In this document: one piece after another, positions 32,677 through 43,090 of the stretch
How the letters are laid out: the number at the start of each line of letters is the position of its first letter
Numbering within the stretch: the stretch's first letter is position 1
Assembly: GCF_002797325.1 (NCBI RefSeq)
Contig: NZ_KZ454938.1
Coordinates: 2,802,267 to 2,866,266 of the forward strand
Source of the DNA: Bacillus sp. FJAT-45037
GTDB lineage: Bacteria > Bacillota > Bacilli > Bacillales > Bacillaceae_D
Direction of reading: 5' to 3'
DNA: 64,000 nt
The notes under the pieces: model-generated
What the model saw: the letters and a program-made list of their open reading frames with translations, nothing else
Told to the model about the DNA's origin: nothing
Databases searched by the model: none
Program-made: the position numbers and the translations under genes

Positions 32677-34428
32677 GTGGTTAACAAGATACGTGATATG
32701 AAGATTCGATCAAAACTCGTAATTATTACGCTATTACTTCTTTTATTTCCGAGTTTGATTATTGGTGTGACCAGCTACCTGACGTCAAAAAGTAGCTTAA
32801 ATGACGTGGGAGCTACACAGATTCAAAACAGTGTCCATATGACAGCTGAATTAATCGACGCTATTCATCAAGAAGTCGCCGATGGAAATCTCTCACTAGA
32901 GGTTGCTCAAGAGCGAGTGAAAGAGGCCATCTTAGGCGAAAGACAACCTAATGGGACCAGGCCAATTAATCCTAATATTGATTTAGGAGAGAATGGGTAC
33001 ATCGCTATTTATGACGAGAATGGCACCTTAGTCGCTCATCCAACCATTGAAGGAGAAAACCTACTAAACGTTCAGGATGTTGATGGACATGCATTTACAC
33101 AAAGTGCCATTGAAGCCGCTCAAGCAGGTGGTGGATTTACCTATTATCAGTGGGAACTGCCTCATAATCCTGACACAATAGAACCTAAAATCATGTACAA
33201 CCTCTACGATCCGAATTGGGGTTGGATTATAAGTGGCGGTTCGTATATGAGTGACTTTAATGCAGGAGCTAATTCGATTTTAATGAACATCTTTATTGTT
33301 GTCGTCATTTCTTCACTTATCGGCGGTACAATTATTTACACGTTCTCTAAGCTTTTTTCAAAGCGCATTATCGCTGTCGATCAGCAAGTTCAGGAACTCG
33401 CTCAAGGAAACTTATCATTACCGGATATCGAAAGAATGCATAACGATGAAATTGGAACCCTGTCCAAAAATGTAAACATTATGTCGAACCGTCTAAGAGA
33501 AATGATCGGAAAAATTTCAGATACGTCTACCCAAGTTGCCGCAACGAGCGAACAGTTAACAGCTAGTGCTGAGGAAACGAGCAAGGCGACCGTTCAAATT
33601 ACTGAATCGATTCAGTCTGTCGCTGCCGGTTCTGATAACCAAGCTGAAACTGCCTTAAAGGCTAGACAAGCGGCCTCAGATGTTATTAAGCATATGAACC
33701 TGATTGTTACGAGCGTAGAGGCTGTTGCTCAATCTACGACAACAACGAACACGAAATCTACATCGGGTCAAAAAGTTATCGAGCAAACCATTTCTCAAAT
33801 GAAAGTCATAGATCAAAAAACCGACGAAATTTCACATGGTGTCCATTCTCTAGGTAACAAATCCAACGAAATCGGCTCGATTGTTTCCATGATTACGGCT
33901 GTTGCGGATCAAACAAATCTACTTGCATTAAATGCTGCCATTGAAGCTGCAAGAGCGGGCGAACATGGACGAGGATTTGCTGTTGTTGCAAACGAAGTTC
34001 GAAAGTTAGCAGAACAATCCAGTCAATCAGCGAATCAAATTAATCAGTTGATTATTGATATTCAGCAAGATATTAAGCAATCGCTTCTATCGATGGAAGC
34101 TGGGAAAGAAGCCGTACAAGATGGCATTTCACTAGTCGATTTAGCAGGGAACGAGTTTGGTGATATTTCTACCTCGATCAATCATGTGACTTTACAAATT
34201 GAAGATGTCTCAAGGGCAGTTGAACAAATTACAGATGGAACAAAAGTATTAGCTGAATCGATCGAAAGCACATCGGCTATTGCCAACCAATCTTCGGATC
34301 ACTCTCAAAATGTAGCAGCCTCTGCCGAGGAACAAAATGCCACGATGCAAGAAATCGCTGCTGCATCAAGTGTTCTCTCTTCAATGGCTGAAAAACTACA
34401 AGATTCGGTCAAACAGTTTAAACTGTAA
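32677..34428 (+). CDS. Methyl-accepting chemotaxis protein with Cache sensor domain
   Basis: About 584 residues. GTG at 32677 is 8 nt after GAAAGGGG; the GTG two codons earlier is too close. Membrane helices lie at about 14-34 and 208-230. Between them is an extracytoplasmic single-Cache domain with the typical [16 protein letters not shown] strand and the [13 protein letters not shown] end. HAMP (about 231-285) and the signalling domain follow, with tip [20 protein letters not shown]. Such Cache receptors usually bind small organic acids, amino acids or similar ligands. It is monocistronic with its own terminator. Confidence 0.93.
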   Translation: MVNKIRDMKIRSKLVIITLLLLLFPSLIIGVTSYLTSKSSLNDVGATQIQNSVHMTAELIDAIHQEVADGNLSLEVAQERVKEAILGERQPNGTRPINPNIDLGENGYIAIYDENGTLVAHPTIEGENLLNVQDVDGHAFTQSAIEAAQAGGGFTYYQWELPHNPDTIEPKIMYNLYDPNWGWIISGGSYMSDFNAGANSILMNIFIVVVISSLIGGTIIYTFSKLFSKRIIAVDQQVQELAQGNLSLPDIERMHNDEIGTLSKNVNIMSNRLREMIGKISDTSTQVAATSEQLTASAEETSKATVQITESIQSVAAGSDNQAETALKARQAASDVIKHMNLIVTSVEAVAQSTTTTNTKSTSGQKVIEQTISQMKVIDQKTDEISHGVHSLGNKSNEIGSIVSMITAVADQTNLLALNAAIEAARAGEHGRGFAVVANEVRKLAEQSSQSANQINQLIIDIQQDIKQSLLSMEAGKEAVQDGISLVDLAGNEFGDISTSINHVTLQIEDVSRAVEQITDGTKVLAESIESTSAIANQSSDHSQNVAASAEEQNATMQEIAAASSVLSSMAEKLQDSVKQFKL

Positions 34429-34456
34429 AAAAACACCTGCATTGGCAGGTGTTTTT
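34427..34456. terminator. Bidirectional terminator between two convergent genes
   Basis: AAACACCTGC / GCAGGTGTTT stem with a 4-nt loop, A run on one side and T run on the other. It serves the plus-strand chemoreceptor and the minus-strand lipoprotein gene. Confidence 0.9.
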
Positions 34457-34458
34457 CA

Positions 34459-34923
34459 TTAGCTTTCGTTAATATGAACCTCATAGCGTGGAACTTCGAG
34501 CAGGAATGTTCGTTTCAACTTGTCTAGTTCCGTTTTTTTCTCCTCATCACTAAACCCTTCAGGTACGTGTACCGTTACCCAAGCGCGGTGACCTGCTATC
34601 ATTACTGCTCCTGGGCGAAAGGGTGACTCGGTTGCTACAATTTTTTTGAACAGGTTTTGATCATCACCCATATCAGGTCGACTTCGATCGGCGGTTCGGA
34701 AGCTATTGCCTGTTGTGTTCACTTCGGATGCCTGATCATAATGACCTGAATTTCGGATCGAACCGTAATTAATCGGACCAGGGCCAAGTAAACCATACGT
34801 CAATTGTCCTGCTGATGGACGGGTCTGAACGTTGGTTACTTGCACTTCAGGTGTTTCTGGATTGTTACACCCTGCAAGCAAACATAAGCCGACCATTGTT
34901 CCAGCTAACCATTTTGCCTTCAT
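34459..34923 (-). CDS. Lipoprotein, YhcN/YlaJ-like sporulation type
   Basis: 154 residues from ATG 34923 (CAGGAGGTG upstream). Signal peptide with lipobox LLAGC, the Cys at about residue 19. The mature part is Asn/Pro/Gly-rich and then has a compact domain (about 85-154) with GAVMIAGHRAWVTV followed by a Lys/Glu-rich helix and a last strand. This resembles the YhcN/YlaJ family of spore-associated lipoproteins; the match is by general pattern and is tentative. It lies upstream of the terminator shared with the chemoreceptor. Confidence 0.72.
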   Translation of the reverse strand: MKAKWLAGTMVGLCLLAGCNNPETPEVQVTNVQTRPSAGQLTYGLLGPGPINYGSIRNSGHYDQASEVNTTGNSFRTADRSRPDMGDDQNLFKKIVATESPFRPGAVMIAGHRAWVTVHVPEGFSDEEKKTELDKLKRTFLLEVPRYEVHINES

Positions 34924-34991
34924 GATGAGCACCTCCTGCAGCATAGACTGCTGCATGTATAGGTTGCCCGTTTTTGACACATTACACGATG

Positions 34992-35612
34992 TTAGATTTG
35001 TCCATGTCTAGTCTGTGCCTGTGGGATGCGCGATGGTTTATTTGGAACTTCATGGCATGTTCTACAGCGGGGTTCATACGATTCAGACGCTCCGACCAAA
35101 ATAATTGGATCTGTATATGATGCTGGGTTCCCATCAATTAAACGTTGTGTTCTACTTGCTGGTGTTCCGCAAACAGGACACACCGCTTGAAGCTTGGTCA
35201 CTTCTTCGGCCAAAGCCATTAACGGCATAATCGGACCAAACGGCTCTCCTCTAAAGTCTTGATCGAGTCCGGCACAAATCACACGCACTCCGCGGTCAGC
35301 TAGTTCGTCTGCCACTGCGATAATTCCTTCATCGAAAAACTGTACTTCATCCACCGCAACAACTTGCGTATCTTCATGTACGTGCTCAAGAATATCAACG
35401 GATAAGCGTACAGGTACCGCGCACACCTTTGTTCCGTTATGGGAAACCACTTCTTCTTCACTATACCGATTATCAATAGCCGGCTTAAAGACTTGTACTT
35501 TTAGTTTCCCAAAACTCACTCGGCGGATTCTTCGAATAAGTTCTTCTGACTTTCCTGAAAACATACTTCCACAAATGACTTCTAATCGACCTTCATGCTC
35601 CGACACACGCAT
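34992..35612 (-). CDS. tdk: Thymidine kinase
   Basis: Phosphorylates thymidine to dTMP (type II enzyme). 206 residues. P-loop [10 protein letters not shown] near the N-terminus, [11 protein letters not shown] with the catalytic Glu downstream, and a zinc site built from CPVC and CRTC pairs in the C-terminal third. tdk follows the L31 gene and rho, the common Bacillus order. Confidence 0.96.
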   Translation of the reverse strand: MRVSEHEGRLEVICGSMFSGKSEELIRRIRRVSFGKLKVQVFKPAIDNRYSEEEVVSHNGTKVCAVPVRLSVDILEHVHEDTQVVAVDEVQFFDEGIIAVADELADRGVRVICAGLDQDFRGEPFGPIMPLMALAEEVTKLQAVCPVCGTPASRTQRLIDGNPASYTDPIILVGASESYEPRCRTCHEVPNKPSRIPQAQTRHGQI

Positions 35613-35760
35613 AAAATCCCCACCTTACAACAAATAATAATCAAATAAAAACAAAAAAAGAAACAATCTTTGTTCCTTGAAAGAGTGTGCTCAACTTCAA
35701 TAAAATGCACTCTAGCTATAGTTTTGCTCCTAATTCCTCCTACATACACAGAATCGGTGC

Positions 35761-35796
35761 AAAAAAAACAGGCAAGTGCAGTGCGCTTGCCTGTTC
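35761..35796 (-). terminator. Terminator of rpmE2
   Basis: The minus strand has an ACAGGCAAGCGCA / TGCACTTGCCTGT stem followed by a run of eight T. Confidence 0.92.
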
Positions 35797-35807
35797 GCAT
35801 ATCGAGT

Positions 35808-36053
35808 TTACTTCATCTTGTATTTCTTCTTGAAACGATCAACACGTCCACCAATATCGTTAAGCTTCTGCTTACCAGTGTAGAATGGGTGCGAATCTGA
35901 ACTAATCTCAACTTTTAGAAGCGGGTATGTGTTACCATCTTCCCACTCGATTGTTTCTGCAGAACCTTTAGTTGAACCGCTTAGAAACTTAAAACCAGTA
36001 CTTGTATCCATGAAAACCACTTTTTGATATCCTGGATGAATACCTTCTCTCAT
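35808..36053 (-). CDS. rpmE2: Ribosomal protein L31, type B (zinc-independent)
   Basis: 81 residues from ATG 36053 (AAGGAG 9 nt upstream; the earlier ATG abuts the SD). The sequence contains no Cys at all, so it is the C-minus paralogue that replaces zinc-type L31 when zinc is short. It has the type-B segment [17 protein letters not shown] and the [10 protein letters not shown] end. In B. subtilis the gene between rho and tdk encodes the zinc-binding form, so the locus here carries the alternative type. No Zur-box-like operator was recognised upstream. Confidence 0.93.
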   Translation of the reverse strand: MREGIHPGYQKVVFMDTSTGFKFLSGSTKGSAETIEWEDGNTYPLLKVEISSDSHPFYTGKQKLNDIGGRVDRFKKKYKMK

Positions 36054-36224
36054 TGCTTTCATCTCCTTCCGCCCTGAATCTTTTCGAAACAGAGTTGTCT
36101 AATCACACATGACGAAATTATATCAAGCTAATCTCTGTTTTGCAACTGTATTTCAACAGTTTTATTGTTAAAACTACAAACTAACCCAATAAATCGGCTC
36201 ATGACGGCCTTGTTCAACAAAAAA

Positions 36225-37502
36225 TTATTTTCGGCGAGTCGCTCCTGTCATGTCCTTTTCCATTTCACTGAAGAAATCTGCATTTGTTTTCGTATCTTTC
36301 ACTCGGCGAATGAATTGATCGACAAAGTCATGGGATTCATTCATCGTCTTGCGAATCGCCCATAGCTTATCAAGCTGTTCTTTCGGCATTAACAGTTCTT
36401 CTTTACGAGTACCTGAGCGACGAATATCAATAGAAGGGAAGATACGGCGTTCAGCAAGCTTACGATCGAGATGAAGCTCCATATTACCTGTTCCCTTGAA
36501 TTCTTCATAGATGACATCATCCATACGAGAACCCGTTTCCACTAAAGCTGTTGCAAGGATCGTTAAGCTACCACCCTCTTCGATATTACGAGCCGCTCCA
36601 AAGAATCGTTTCGGACGATGGAACGCTGCTGGGTCAATCCCTCCTGATAATGTACGTCCACTAGGTGGAATCACTAAGTTGTATGCACGAGCAAGACGGG
36701 TAATACTATCCATTAAAATGACCACATCTTTACGGTGCTCAACTAAACGCCTCGCACGCTCAAGAACCAACTCCGCTACCTTAATGTGGTTTTCAGGAAC
36801 TTCGTCGAATGTAGAGCTAACGACTTCCCCTTTAACTGAACGTTCAATATCTGTCACTTCCTCAGGACGCTCATCAATGAGAAGAATAATAAGTTCTACA
36901 TCAGGGTGATTTTCAGCGATGCTGTTTGCCACCTCTTTCAAAAGGGATGTTTTACCCGCTTTTGGAGGGGCGACAATTAATCCACGTTGCCCAAAACCAA
37001 CAGGTGAGATCATATCAATAATTCGCGACGAAACTCGACCTGGAGTTGTTTCAAGTTCAATCTTTTGTTCAGGGTATAGTGGAGTTAACGCTGGAAAATG
37101 AGGACGATCTTTTGATGTTTCTGGCGCATCACCATTTACCGCTTCTACGTGTAAAAGTCCATGGTAACGTTCATTTTCCTTTGGTGGACGTACTTTTCCT
37201 GATACTTTGTCTCCGTTACGTAAATCAAATCGACGGATCTGTGATGCGGAAATATAAATATCCTCAGAGCTCGACTTATAATTGATCGGTCTTAGGAAAC
37301 CGAAGCCCTCTGTTTGAATAATATCAAGGACACCTTCCATAAACATGAGACCGTCTTTTTCGGCTTGTCCTTTTAATATAGCAAAAATTAATTCTCGTTT
37401 TGTTAACTTACTATAATATGAAACTTTGTATTGCTTAGCTAATTCGTAAAGTCCTTTTAGCGTCATTTTTTCTAAATCTTTAATATTAACACTACTACTC
37501 AT
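36225..37502 (-). CDS. rho: Transcription termination factor Rho
   Basis: RNA-dependent ATPase that ends untranslated transcripts. 425 residues: N-terminal Rho_N helices (about 8-50), cold-shock-like RNA-binding domain (about 55-130) and RecA-like motor with Walker A PPKAGKTS. The Q-loop region and the C-terminal FPSIDIRRSGTRKEELL segment are present. A promoter-like sequence lies about 165 bp upstream. Confidence 0.97.
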   Translation of the reverse strand: MSSSVNIKDLEKMTLKGLYELAKQYKVSYYSKLTKRELIFAILKGQAEKDGLMFMEGVLDIIQTEGFGFLRPINYKSSSEDIYISASQIRRFDLRNGDKVSGKVRPPKENERYHGLLHVEAVNGDAPETSKDRPHFPALTPLYPEQKIELETTPGRVSSRIIDMISPVGFGQRGLIVAPPKAGKTSLLKEVANSIAENHPDVELIILLIDERPEEVTDIERSVKGEVVSSTFDEVPENHIKVAELVLERARRLVEHRKDVVILMDSITRLARAYNLVIPPSGRTLSGGIDPAAFHRPKRFFGAARNIEEGGSLTILATALVETGSRMDDVIYEEFKGTGNMELHLDRKLAERRIFPSIDIRRSGTRKEELLMPKEQLDKLWAIRKTMNESHDFVDQFIRRVKDTKTNADFFSEMEKDMTGATRRK

Positions 37503-37667
37503 CCCTACACCACACTCTTAATTTAATATTAACTACTAAAAATATTTCTATTTTACCTAATAATTGCCGTTCCGATTAGATGGGAAGATCAAATGCCTCT
37601 TAGAAGAAAGGAAAGAAAAGGAGTAACGACCGGTGAAAAACCTTATAAGATTTTTTCTCTTTGTTTA

Positions 37668-37697
37668 ATTGTACCCTAAGATCAATAGAAAACTCAA
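37668..37697 (-). promoter_or_regulatory. Promoter candidate for rho
   Basis: On the minus strand TTGAGT (37692-37697), 18 bp, then TACAAT (37668-37673). This leaves a leader of about 160 nt before the rho ATG with no recognised RNA fold. Confidence 0.5.
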
Positions 37698-37749
37698 CAA
37701 GGGAATCATCTACCCTTTATTTAGAGGAATAGATAGAAGAATAATGAAA

Positions 37750-37989
37750 GAGGCTGGGACAAAAGTGTTTTAACTAACAAGAATCGGAACAAACTACAAG
37801 GGGGTGCAATAAAGCCGCTCATGAAATATATTCCGCACCCGCGAGGAAGTTGGTGAGCCTCATCGTGTTAGGCATTGCGGGGTTTCACCGTTGCTTTTTA
37901 TCCTGCAGGAGGTCTACGTATATTTCATCCGCTAAGTTTGTGATTTGTTTCGATTCTCAGTTAGACACTTTCGTTATGTCTCAGCCTCT
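37750..37989. repeat. Inverted-repeat intergenic element, copy 1 (MITE-like)
   Basis: 240 bp bounded by AGAGGCTGGGACAAAAGTGT on the left and, inverted, AGAGGCTGAGACATAACGAAAGTGT on the right. Inside, TGAAATATA pairs with TATATTTCA near the other side, and a central GTGA...TTTCAC hairpin is present. The copies at 52962 and 59001 share ends and inner stems. The element lies in the rho-glpX gap. Confidence 0.8.
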
Positions 37990-38013
37990 TTACAAAATGT
38001 TAATAGTTTACGT

Positions 38014-38979
38014 TTATTTAATCACAAGTCCTGGTTTCTTATTCATACTATGTGTTCCGTCGACAAAGCGAACGGTTCCTGATTTTGCTCTCATAACGAG
38101 GGATTGGGTCGTTGCATTAGATCCTTTGTAATAAACGCCTTTTAGTAACTCTCCGTCTGTCACGCCTGTTGCTGCGAAGATACAATCATCACCTTTAACG
38201 AGGTCGTCCATCATAAGAACTTTATTGTAGTCTTCGATCCCCATCTGTTTGCAGCGAGCTAACTCAGCCTCATTTTGTGGAAGGAGGCGGCCTTGTAATT
38301 CTCCACCTAAACATTTTAATCCAACAGCTGCTAGTACGCCTTCAGGTGCCCCACCAGAGCCAATTAAAAGATCTACACCCGTATCATCAAACGCTGTGTT
38401 CACAGCCGCTGCAACATCGCCATCAGGCATAAGCTTAATTCTCGCCCCAGCCTCACGGATCTCTTGGATGATCCTTTCGTGACGCGTACGATTTAAAATG
38501 GTGACAACGAGGTCTTCAATGTCTTTATTTTTCGCACGAGCCACGGCTCTTAAGTTATCAATGATTGGTGCGTTAATGTCAATTTTTCCAACTGATTCAG
38601 GACCTACAGCTATCTTGTCCATATACATATCAGGTGCATGCAATAAGTTGCCGTGATCAGCGACCGCAAGAACAGCGAGAGCGTTCCACTGACCTGATGC
38701 GACGATACTAGTTCCTTCTAAAGGATCTACTGCAACATCGACGCGCGGACCATAGCCGTTGCCTAGCTTTTCCCCTATATATAGCATAGGTGCTTCGTCC
38801 ATTTCCCCTTCACCAATCACGACGGTTCCCTTCATCGGGATTGTATCAAATACGTCTCTCATCCCCTCAGTTGCTGCGCGGTCCGCTTCTTCCTTGTTTC
38901 CACGCCCCATCCAACGACCTGATGCAAGGGCCGCAGCTTCTGTCACACGCACCAATTCCATTGATAAACTTCTCTCCAT
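38014..38979 (-). CDS. glpX: Fructose-1,6-bisphosphatase class II
   Basis: Hydrolyses fructose 1,6-bisphosphate in gluconeogenesis. 321 residues. [15 protein letters not shown] supplies metal ligands, and AVDPLEGT plus [12 protein letters not shown] are class II signatures. It lies between a murA paralogue and rho; the same neighbourhood occurs in other Bacilli. Confidence 0.95.
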   Translation of the reverse strand: MERSLSMELVRVTEAAALASGRWMGRGNKEEADRAATEGMRDVFDTIPMKGTVVIGEGEMDEAPMLYIGEKLGNGYGPRVDVAVDPLEGTSIVASGQWNALAVLAVADHGNLLHAPDMYMDKIAVGPESVGKIDINAPIIDNLRAVARAKNKDIEDLVVTILNRTRHERIIQEIREAGARIKLMPDGDVAAAVNTAFDDTGVDLLIGSGGAPEGVLAAVGLKCLGGELQGRLLPQNEAELARCKQMGIEDYNKVLMMDDLVKGDDCIFAATGVTDGELLKGVYYKGSNATTQSLVMRAKSGTVRFVDGTHSMNKKPGLVIK

Positions 38980-39034
38980 CTCTTACCCTCTCCTTCTTAA
39001 GTGTAATTTTTCCAAACTTACTATTCTCAATCGA

Positions 39035-40324
39035 CTAACTTTTTACTTGATCGATTTCTTCTTGTGTTAGTTTCTCGCGCCATAATTTCGCTCCAAGACC
39101 TATCAACTTTTCTTCAAGATTCTCGTAGCCACGATCAACATGTTCAAGTCCTGAAAGCTCTGTCACACCATCTGCTATTAACCCCGCGATGACTAAAGCT
39201 GCTCCTGCACGCAAATCACTCGCACGCACTTTCGCCCCTTGAAGTGGTGACTTTCCGTTAATAATAGCTGAACGTCCTTCTACTTTCACATTGGCTCCCA
39301 TTCGTCTTAACTCATCAATATGCTTAAAACGGGCATTATAAATCGTGTCGGTAACAATGCTCGTTCCGCTCGATTGTGTCAGCAATGTGGAGAATGGCTG
39401 TTGGAGATCCGTCGGAAAACCAGGGTAGACGAGCGCTTTCACATCGACACCCTTTTTATCACCGGTATTATGAATCAAGATTTGGTCATCATTTGTTTCC
39501 ACCGTGACGCCCATTTCACGTAATTTGGCAATGAGAGCGTCCACATGATACGGAATGACGTTATCAATGATTACCTTTTGACCAATTGCCGCCGCTAAAA
39601 TCATGTAGGTTCCTGCTTCAATGCGGTCTGGAATAATCGAGTGTCTGCACCCATTTAATGAATCGACCCCATCAATTCGGATAACATTTGTCCCCGCACC
39701 TTTAATGCGTGCGCCCATGCTCGTTAGTAACGTTGCGACATCGACGATTTCTGGCTCTTTTGCTGCATTTTCAATAATGGTTTGACCTTTTGCTCGAACG
39801 GCTGCAAGCATAATATTAATCGTCGCTCCAACACTGACTACATCTAGATAAATTCGTGCGCCACGTAATTCGTCTGCACGTAAATAAATAGCGCCTTGTT
39901 CATTGGTGACGCGTGCACCTAGTGCTTCAAAGCCTTTAATATGTTGATCAATTGGTCTAGGCCCTAGATTACAACCTCCAGGCAATCCAATGACCGCTTT
40001 TTTAAACTTTCCTAGCATAGCTCCCATTAAATAATACGAAGCACGTAACTTTTTTACTTTGCCATTTGGAAGTGGCATCGAAATCATATTGGTAGGATCA
40101 ATTTTAATTTCTTTTTCGGCTAGTGAAAGTTCAACATCTCCACCAATTTCTCGCAGTAAATCTGCCAATAATTCCACATCTGATATGCCAGGTAAATTAT
40201 CAATTAGTACTGGAGAATCAGCTAAAATCGCTGCAGGAATTAACGCAACCGCACTGTTTTTCGCACCACTAATTGGTACCGTTCCTTCTAGCGGATGTCC
40301 GCCTTCTATCATAAGTTTTTCCAT
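39035..40324 (-). CDS. murAB: UDP-N-acetylglucosamine 1-carboxyvinyltransferase, copy 2
   Basis: Paralogue of the 4.6-kb murA. 429 residues from ATG 40324 (AGAAGGGATG upstream; the longer frame has no SD). K22-N23 and the active-site loop [10 protein letters not shown] with C118 are intact, so it should be catalytically competent. In B. subtilis the equivalent gene (murAB/murZ) lies beside fbaA-ywjH as here and is not essential. Confidence 0.93.
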   Translation of the reverse strand: MEKLMIEGGHPLEGTVPISGAKNSAVALIPAAILADSPVLIDNLPGISDVELLADLLREIGGDVELSLAEKEIKIDPTNMISMPLPNGKVKKLRASYYLMGAMLGKFKKAVIGLPGGCNLGPRPIDQHIKGFEALGARVTNEQGAIYLRADELRGARIYLDVVSVGATINIMLAAVRAKGQTIIENAAKEPEIVDVATLLTSMGARIKGAGTNVIRIDGVDSLNGCRHSIIPDRIEAGTYMILAAAIGQKVIIDNVIPYHVDALIAKLREMGVTVETNDDQILIHNTGDKKGVDVKALVYPGFPTDLQQPFSTLLTQSSGTSIVTDTIYNARFKHIDELRRMGANVKVEGRSAIINGKSPLQGAKVRASDLRAGAALVIAGLIADGVTELSGLEHVDRGYENLEEKLIGLGAKLWREKLTQEEIDQVKS

Positions 40325-40481
40325 AATCGCATCCCTTCTGACGACACTCACGATTCGTAGATAGACGTCTGTTAACGTTTGTATCCATTATACCCAAAGG
40401 TGGGTAAGAATAACGAGTCAAGTTGTCTATTCTTAGCGACATTTCACGCTTCGTGTCACACCATCGTACGTAGAGTGAGAC

Positions 40482-41123
40482 CTAGCGATTATTATTCCAG
40501 TCAGCTAAAAACTTTTCAATGCCTTGGTCTGTTAATGGGTGCTTCGTTAATTGTTGAATGACTTTAAGTGGAATCGTCGCAATATGAGCTCCACGCGTCG
40601 CGGCTTCTGTTACATGAACAGGGTGACGAATAGACGCAGCTATAATTTCTGTTGGAATTTCATGAATGTCAAAAATATCGACAATTTGCGTGATAAGCGC
40701 TAACCCATCATGTCCAATATCATCAAGACGCCCTAAAAATGGGGAGACATACGTCGCACCAGCACGAGCAGCTAGTAATGCTTGTACCGCTGAGAACACA
40801 AGTGTGACATTGGTTTTAATATTAAGTGCTGAAAAGGCATGGACTGCTTTGAGACCTTCTGTAGTCATAGGAACCTTTACTGTAATATTCGGCGCAATCG
40901 CAGCAAGTTCCTTCCCTTCTTTAATCATTCCATCTGCATCAAGAGCAATGACTTCTGCACTTACAGATTCTGATACGATATCAGTTATTTCACGTAGACG
41001 ATCGTGGAAATCTACTCCTTCTTTAGCAACAAGTGACGGATTTGTTGTAACTCCAGAAAGAATCCCTAATGCCTTCGCTTCTTTAATCTCGTTAATATTC
41101 GCTGTATCAATAAAAAATTTCAT
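40482..41123 (-). CDS. ywjH: Transaldolase / fructose-6-phosphate aldolase family protein
   Basis: 213 residues from ATG 41123 (AGGAGTGA upstream). Short TalC/MipB-type (beta/alpha)8 barrel: [14 protein letters not shown] at the start, the Schiff-base Lys in [11 protein letters not shown], and [11 protein letters not shown]. The size is that of the small subfamily rather than the 35-kDa transaldolase. B. subtilis YwjH is annotated as transaldolase; whether it acts as one or as Fsa cannot be read here. It lies downstream of fbaA. Confidence 0.93.
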   Translation of the reverse strand: MKFFIDTANINEIKEAKALGILSGVTTNPSLVAKEGVDFHDRLREITDIVSESVSAEVIALDADGMIKEGKELAAIAPNITVKVPMTTEGLKAVHAFSALNIKTNVTLVFSAVQALLAARAGATYVSPFLGRLDDIGHDGLALITQIVDIFDIHEIPTEIIAASIRHPVHVTEAATRGAHIATIPLKVIQQLTKHPLTDQGIEKFLADWNNNR

Positions 41124-41299
41124 TACAATCACTCCTGATTTTTATTTAGTATGTATAAATCCAACTGTTCATTGACCGCAATCCTAAACAATAGTTTGTA
41201 TTTACAGACTTGTAATCGCTTACTTATTATATCAAAAAAATATTATAAAAGAAGAACGTAGAAAGAACACGATTTTTGACGAAAAGTCCAGAAAATAAC

Positions 41300-41333
41300 G
41301 TTAAAAGCAGCTCAAATGAACTGCTTTTAACAA
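41300..41333 (-). terminator. Terminator of fbaA
   Basis: The minus strand has a GTTAAAAGCAG / CTGCTTTTAAC stem with a T-rich end directly after the stop. Confidence 0.75.
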
Positions 41334-41348
41334 GATCAAGCTATACTA

Positions 41349-42212
41349 TTATGCTTTGTTTGAAGAACCAAACTCACGCATTTTACCTTTAACTGTTTCT
41401 TTGATCGCTTCACGTGCAGGTCCTAGATATTTACGAGGATCATACACTTCAGAGTCTGCATTTAATGTTTCACGTACTGCTTTTGCAGAAGAGATTTGGC
41501 TCTCTGTGTTTACATTAATTTTAGCATGTCCGAATTCGATCGCTTTTCGGATATCGTTTGTAGGGATACCTGTTCCACCGTGTAATACAAGAGGAATACC
41601 AACTAAACCGTCGATTTCTTTCATGTGATCGAAACCAAGGTTTGGTTCACCTTTGTATGGTCCGTGTACTGAACCTAATGCTGGCGCGAAACAATCTACA
41701 CCTGTTGCTTCAACAAGTTCTTTACACTCAGCTGGAATCGCATATGCTGCTTCTGCATCATCTACGATTAGGTCATCTTCTTGTCCACCAATGCGGCCAA
41801 GTTCTGCTTCAACAGAAACTCCAAGAGCATGAGCAACTTCCACAACACGCTTAGTTAACGCGATATTTTCTTCAAGTGGGTAGTGAGAACCGTCAATCAT
41901 AACAGATGTGAAACCTGCATGAATTGCTTCTACACATTTCTCGAAGCTTGAACCGTGATCTAAGTGGATTGCAACTGGAACTGTTACATTGTACTCTTCC
42001 ATTAAAGATTCAACCAATGTTACGATTGTTTTGAAGCCGCCCATGTAGCGTGCAGCACCTTCAGAAACACCACAGATTACTGGAGATTTTTCCTCTTCTG
42101 CAGCTTGTAAGATTGCTTGAGTGAACTCCATGTTGTTAAGATTAAACTGACCAACAGCGTAACCTTCCGCCTTTGCCGTGTTAAGCATGTCTTTCATTGA
42201 TACTAAAGGCAT
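41349..42212 (-). CDS. fbaA: Fructose-bisphosphate aldolase, class II
   Basis: Zn-dependent glycolytic aldolase. 287 residues from ATG 42212 (AAGGAGGA upstream). The zinc ligands lie in HLDHGSSFE, in the VHGPYKGEP region and in VLHGGTGI; the ending [10 protein letters not shown] is typical. It lies between spo0F and ywjH exactly as in B. subtilis. Confidence 0.96.
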   Translation of the reverse strand: MPLVSMKDMLNTAKAEGYAVGQFNLNNMEFTQAILQAAEEEKSPVICGVSEGAARYMGGFKTIVTLVESLMEEYNVTVPVAIHLDHGSSFEKCVEAIHAGFTSVMIDGSHYPLEENIALTKRVVEVAHALGVSVEAELGRIGGQEDDLIVDDAEAAYAIPAECKELVEATGVDCFAPALGSVHGPYKGEPNLGFDHMKEIDGLVGIPLVLHGGTGIPTNDIRKAIEFGHAKINVNTESQISSAKAVRETLNADSEVYDPRKYLGPAREAIKETVKGKMREFGSSNKA

Positions 42213-42473
42213 GATATACGTCCTCCTTGTGTGTAAGCAGTTTATAGATATCAAACGTCCGTCTAAAAGAACTTACTTGTTCGTATCCATTAAAAAGATT
42301 CCCGAACACTCTTAAAAATATCCATACTCTTATATGTATGAAAAAAACTAAATCTGGTAAGTTCAATTAGCTTGAACGTGTCCATTATAGCATACAATCA
42401 ATGAAAAACACCCTGTTACGAAAGAGAATCGATAAGTTTTTCGAAGTAAGCGCTTCCTTGCTTTATGATCATT

Positions 42474-42836
42474 TTAAGTCGTAACTAAATTTTCTTTTAT
42501 CACGTTTCGTACATCATCAATATCGAAAGGTTTAGCAAAATGAGTGATCGCTCCAAGTTGCATCGCTTCATTAATGAGGTTCAATTCACCGTAAGCCGTC
42601 ATCATAATCACTTGGATATGTTCATGCGTCTCTTTAATTCGACGCAAGATCTCTAATCCATCCATCCCTGGAATTTTCATATCAAGTAGCACTAAATCGG
42701 GCCCTTCTTCCTCGACAATCTTCAGTGCTTGCACACCATTGGCTGCTTGATATAACGTATATCCGTCCTTTTGTAGGATTTCACAAAGTAACACACGAAT
42801 TCCATACTGATCATCTACAACTAAAACTTTATGCAT
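42474..42836 (-). CDS. spo0F: Sporulation phosphorelay response regulator Spo0F
   Basis: Single-domain receiver (120 residues) that takes phosphate from sporulation kinases and passes it to Spo0B. The acidic pocket (VVDDQYGIR) and phosphoryl-accepting D52 ([12 protein letters not shown]54 in B. subtilis) are present, with the conserved late Lys in THFAKPFD. No output domain. GGGGGAG lies before the ATG. Upstream are a sigma-H-like promoter and 0A boxes, matching known control of spo0F. Confidence 0.96.
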   Translation of the reverse strand: MHKVLVVDDQYGIRVLLCEILQKDGYTLYQAANGVQALKIVEEEGPDLVLLDMKIPGMDGLEILRRIKETHEHIQVIMMTAYGELNLINEAMQLGAITHFAKPFDIDDVRNVIKENLVTT

Positions 42837-42925
42837 ACTTCTCCCCCTTATTGTATTTTATACGAATCATTATACGAGCTGCCAAGTCCATTTTTTTATT
42901 TGTCCTGTTTTGTCTACTCGTACCC

Positions 42926-42953
42926 ATTCTCTTTTCTCTTCCTATTTCCCTGC
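42926..42953 (-). promoter_or_regulatory. Sigma-H-like promoter of spo0F
   Basis: On the minus strand GCAGGGAAA (42945-42953), 12 bp, then AGAGAAT (42926-42932). This fits the sigma-H pattern RnAGGAwWW ... RnnGAAT with one -35 mismatch. It lies about 90 bp before the spo0F start. Confidence 0.5.
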
Positions 42954-42981
42954 AACATTATAAAAATTCTATTTTATTTTG

Positions 42982-43009
42982 TTCGACAAGTCTATCGAAC
43001 TTTGTCGAA
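42982..43009. promoter_or_regulatory. Pair of Spo0A-binding (0A) boxes, inverted, 21 bp apart
   Basis: TGTCGAA on the minus strand at 42982-42988 and on the plus strand at 43003-43009, with an ATCGAA half-match between. The centres are two helical turns apart. They lie upstream of spo0F and close to the start of the divergent ywjG, so Spo0A could act on both. Confidence 0.7.
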
Positions 43010-43090
43010 TTATGTACTTCTTCCCTTTCTTCTTATAAATGACTACGCTATAATGCTCATAGACTTTATTGAGAAAAAGGAGTTACAATT

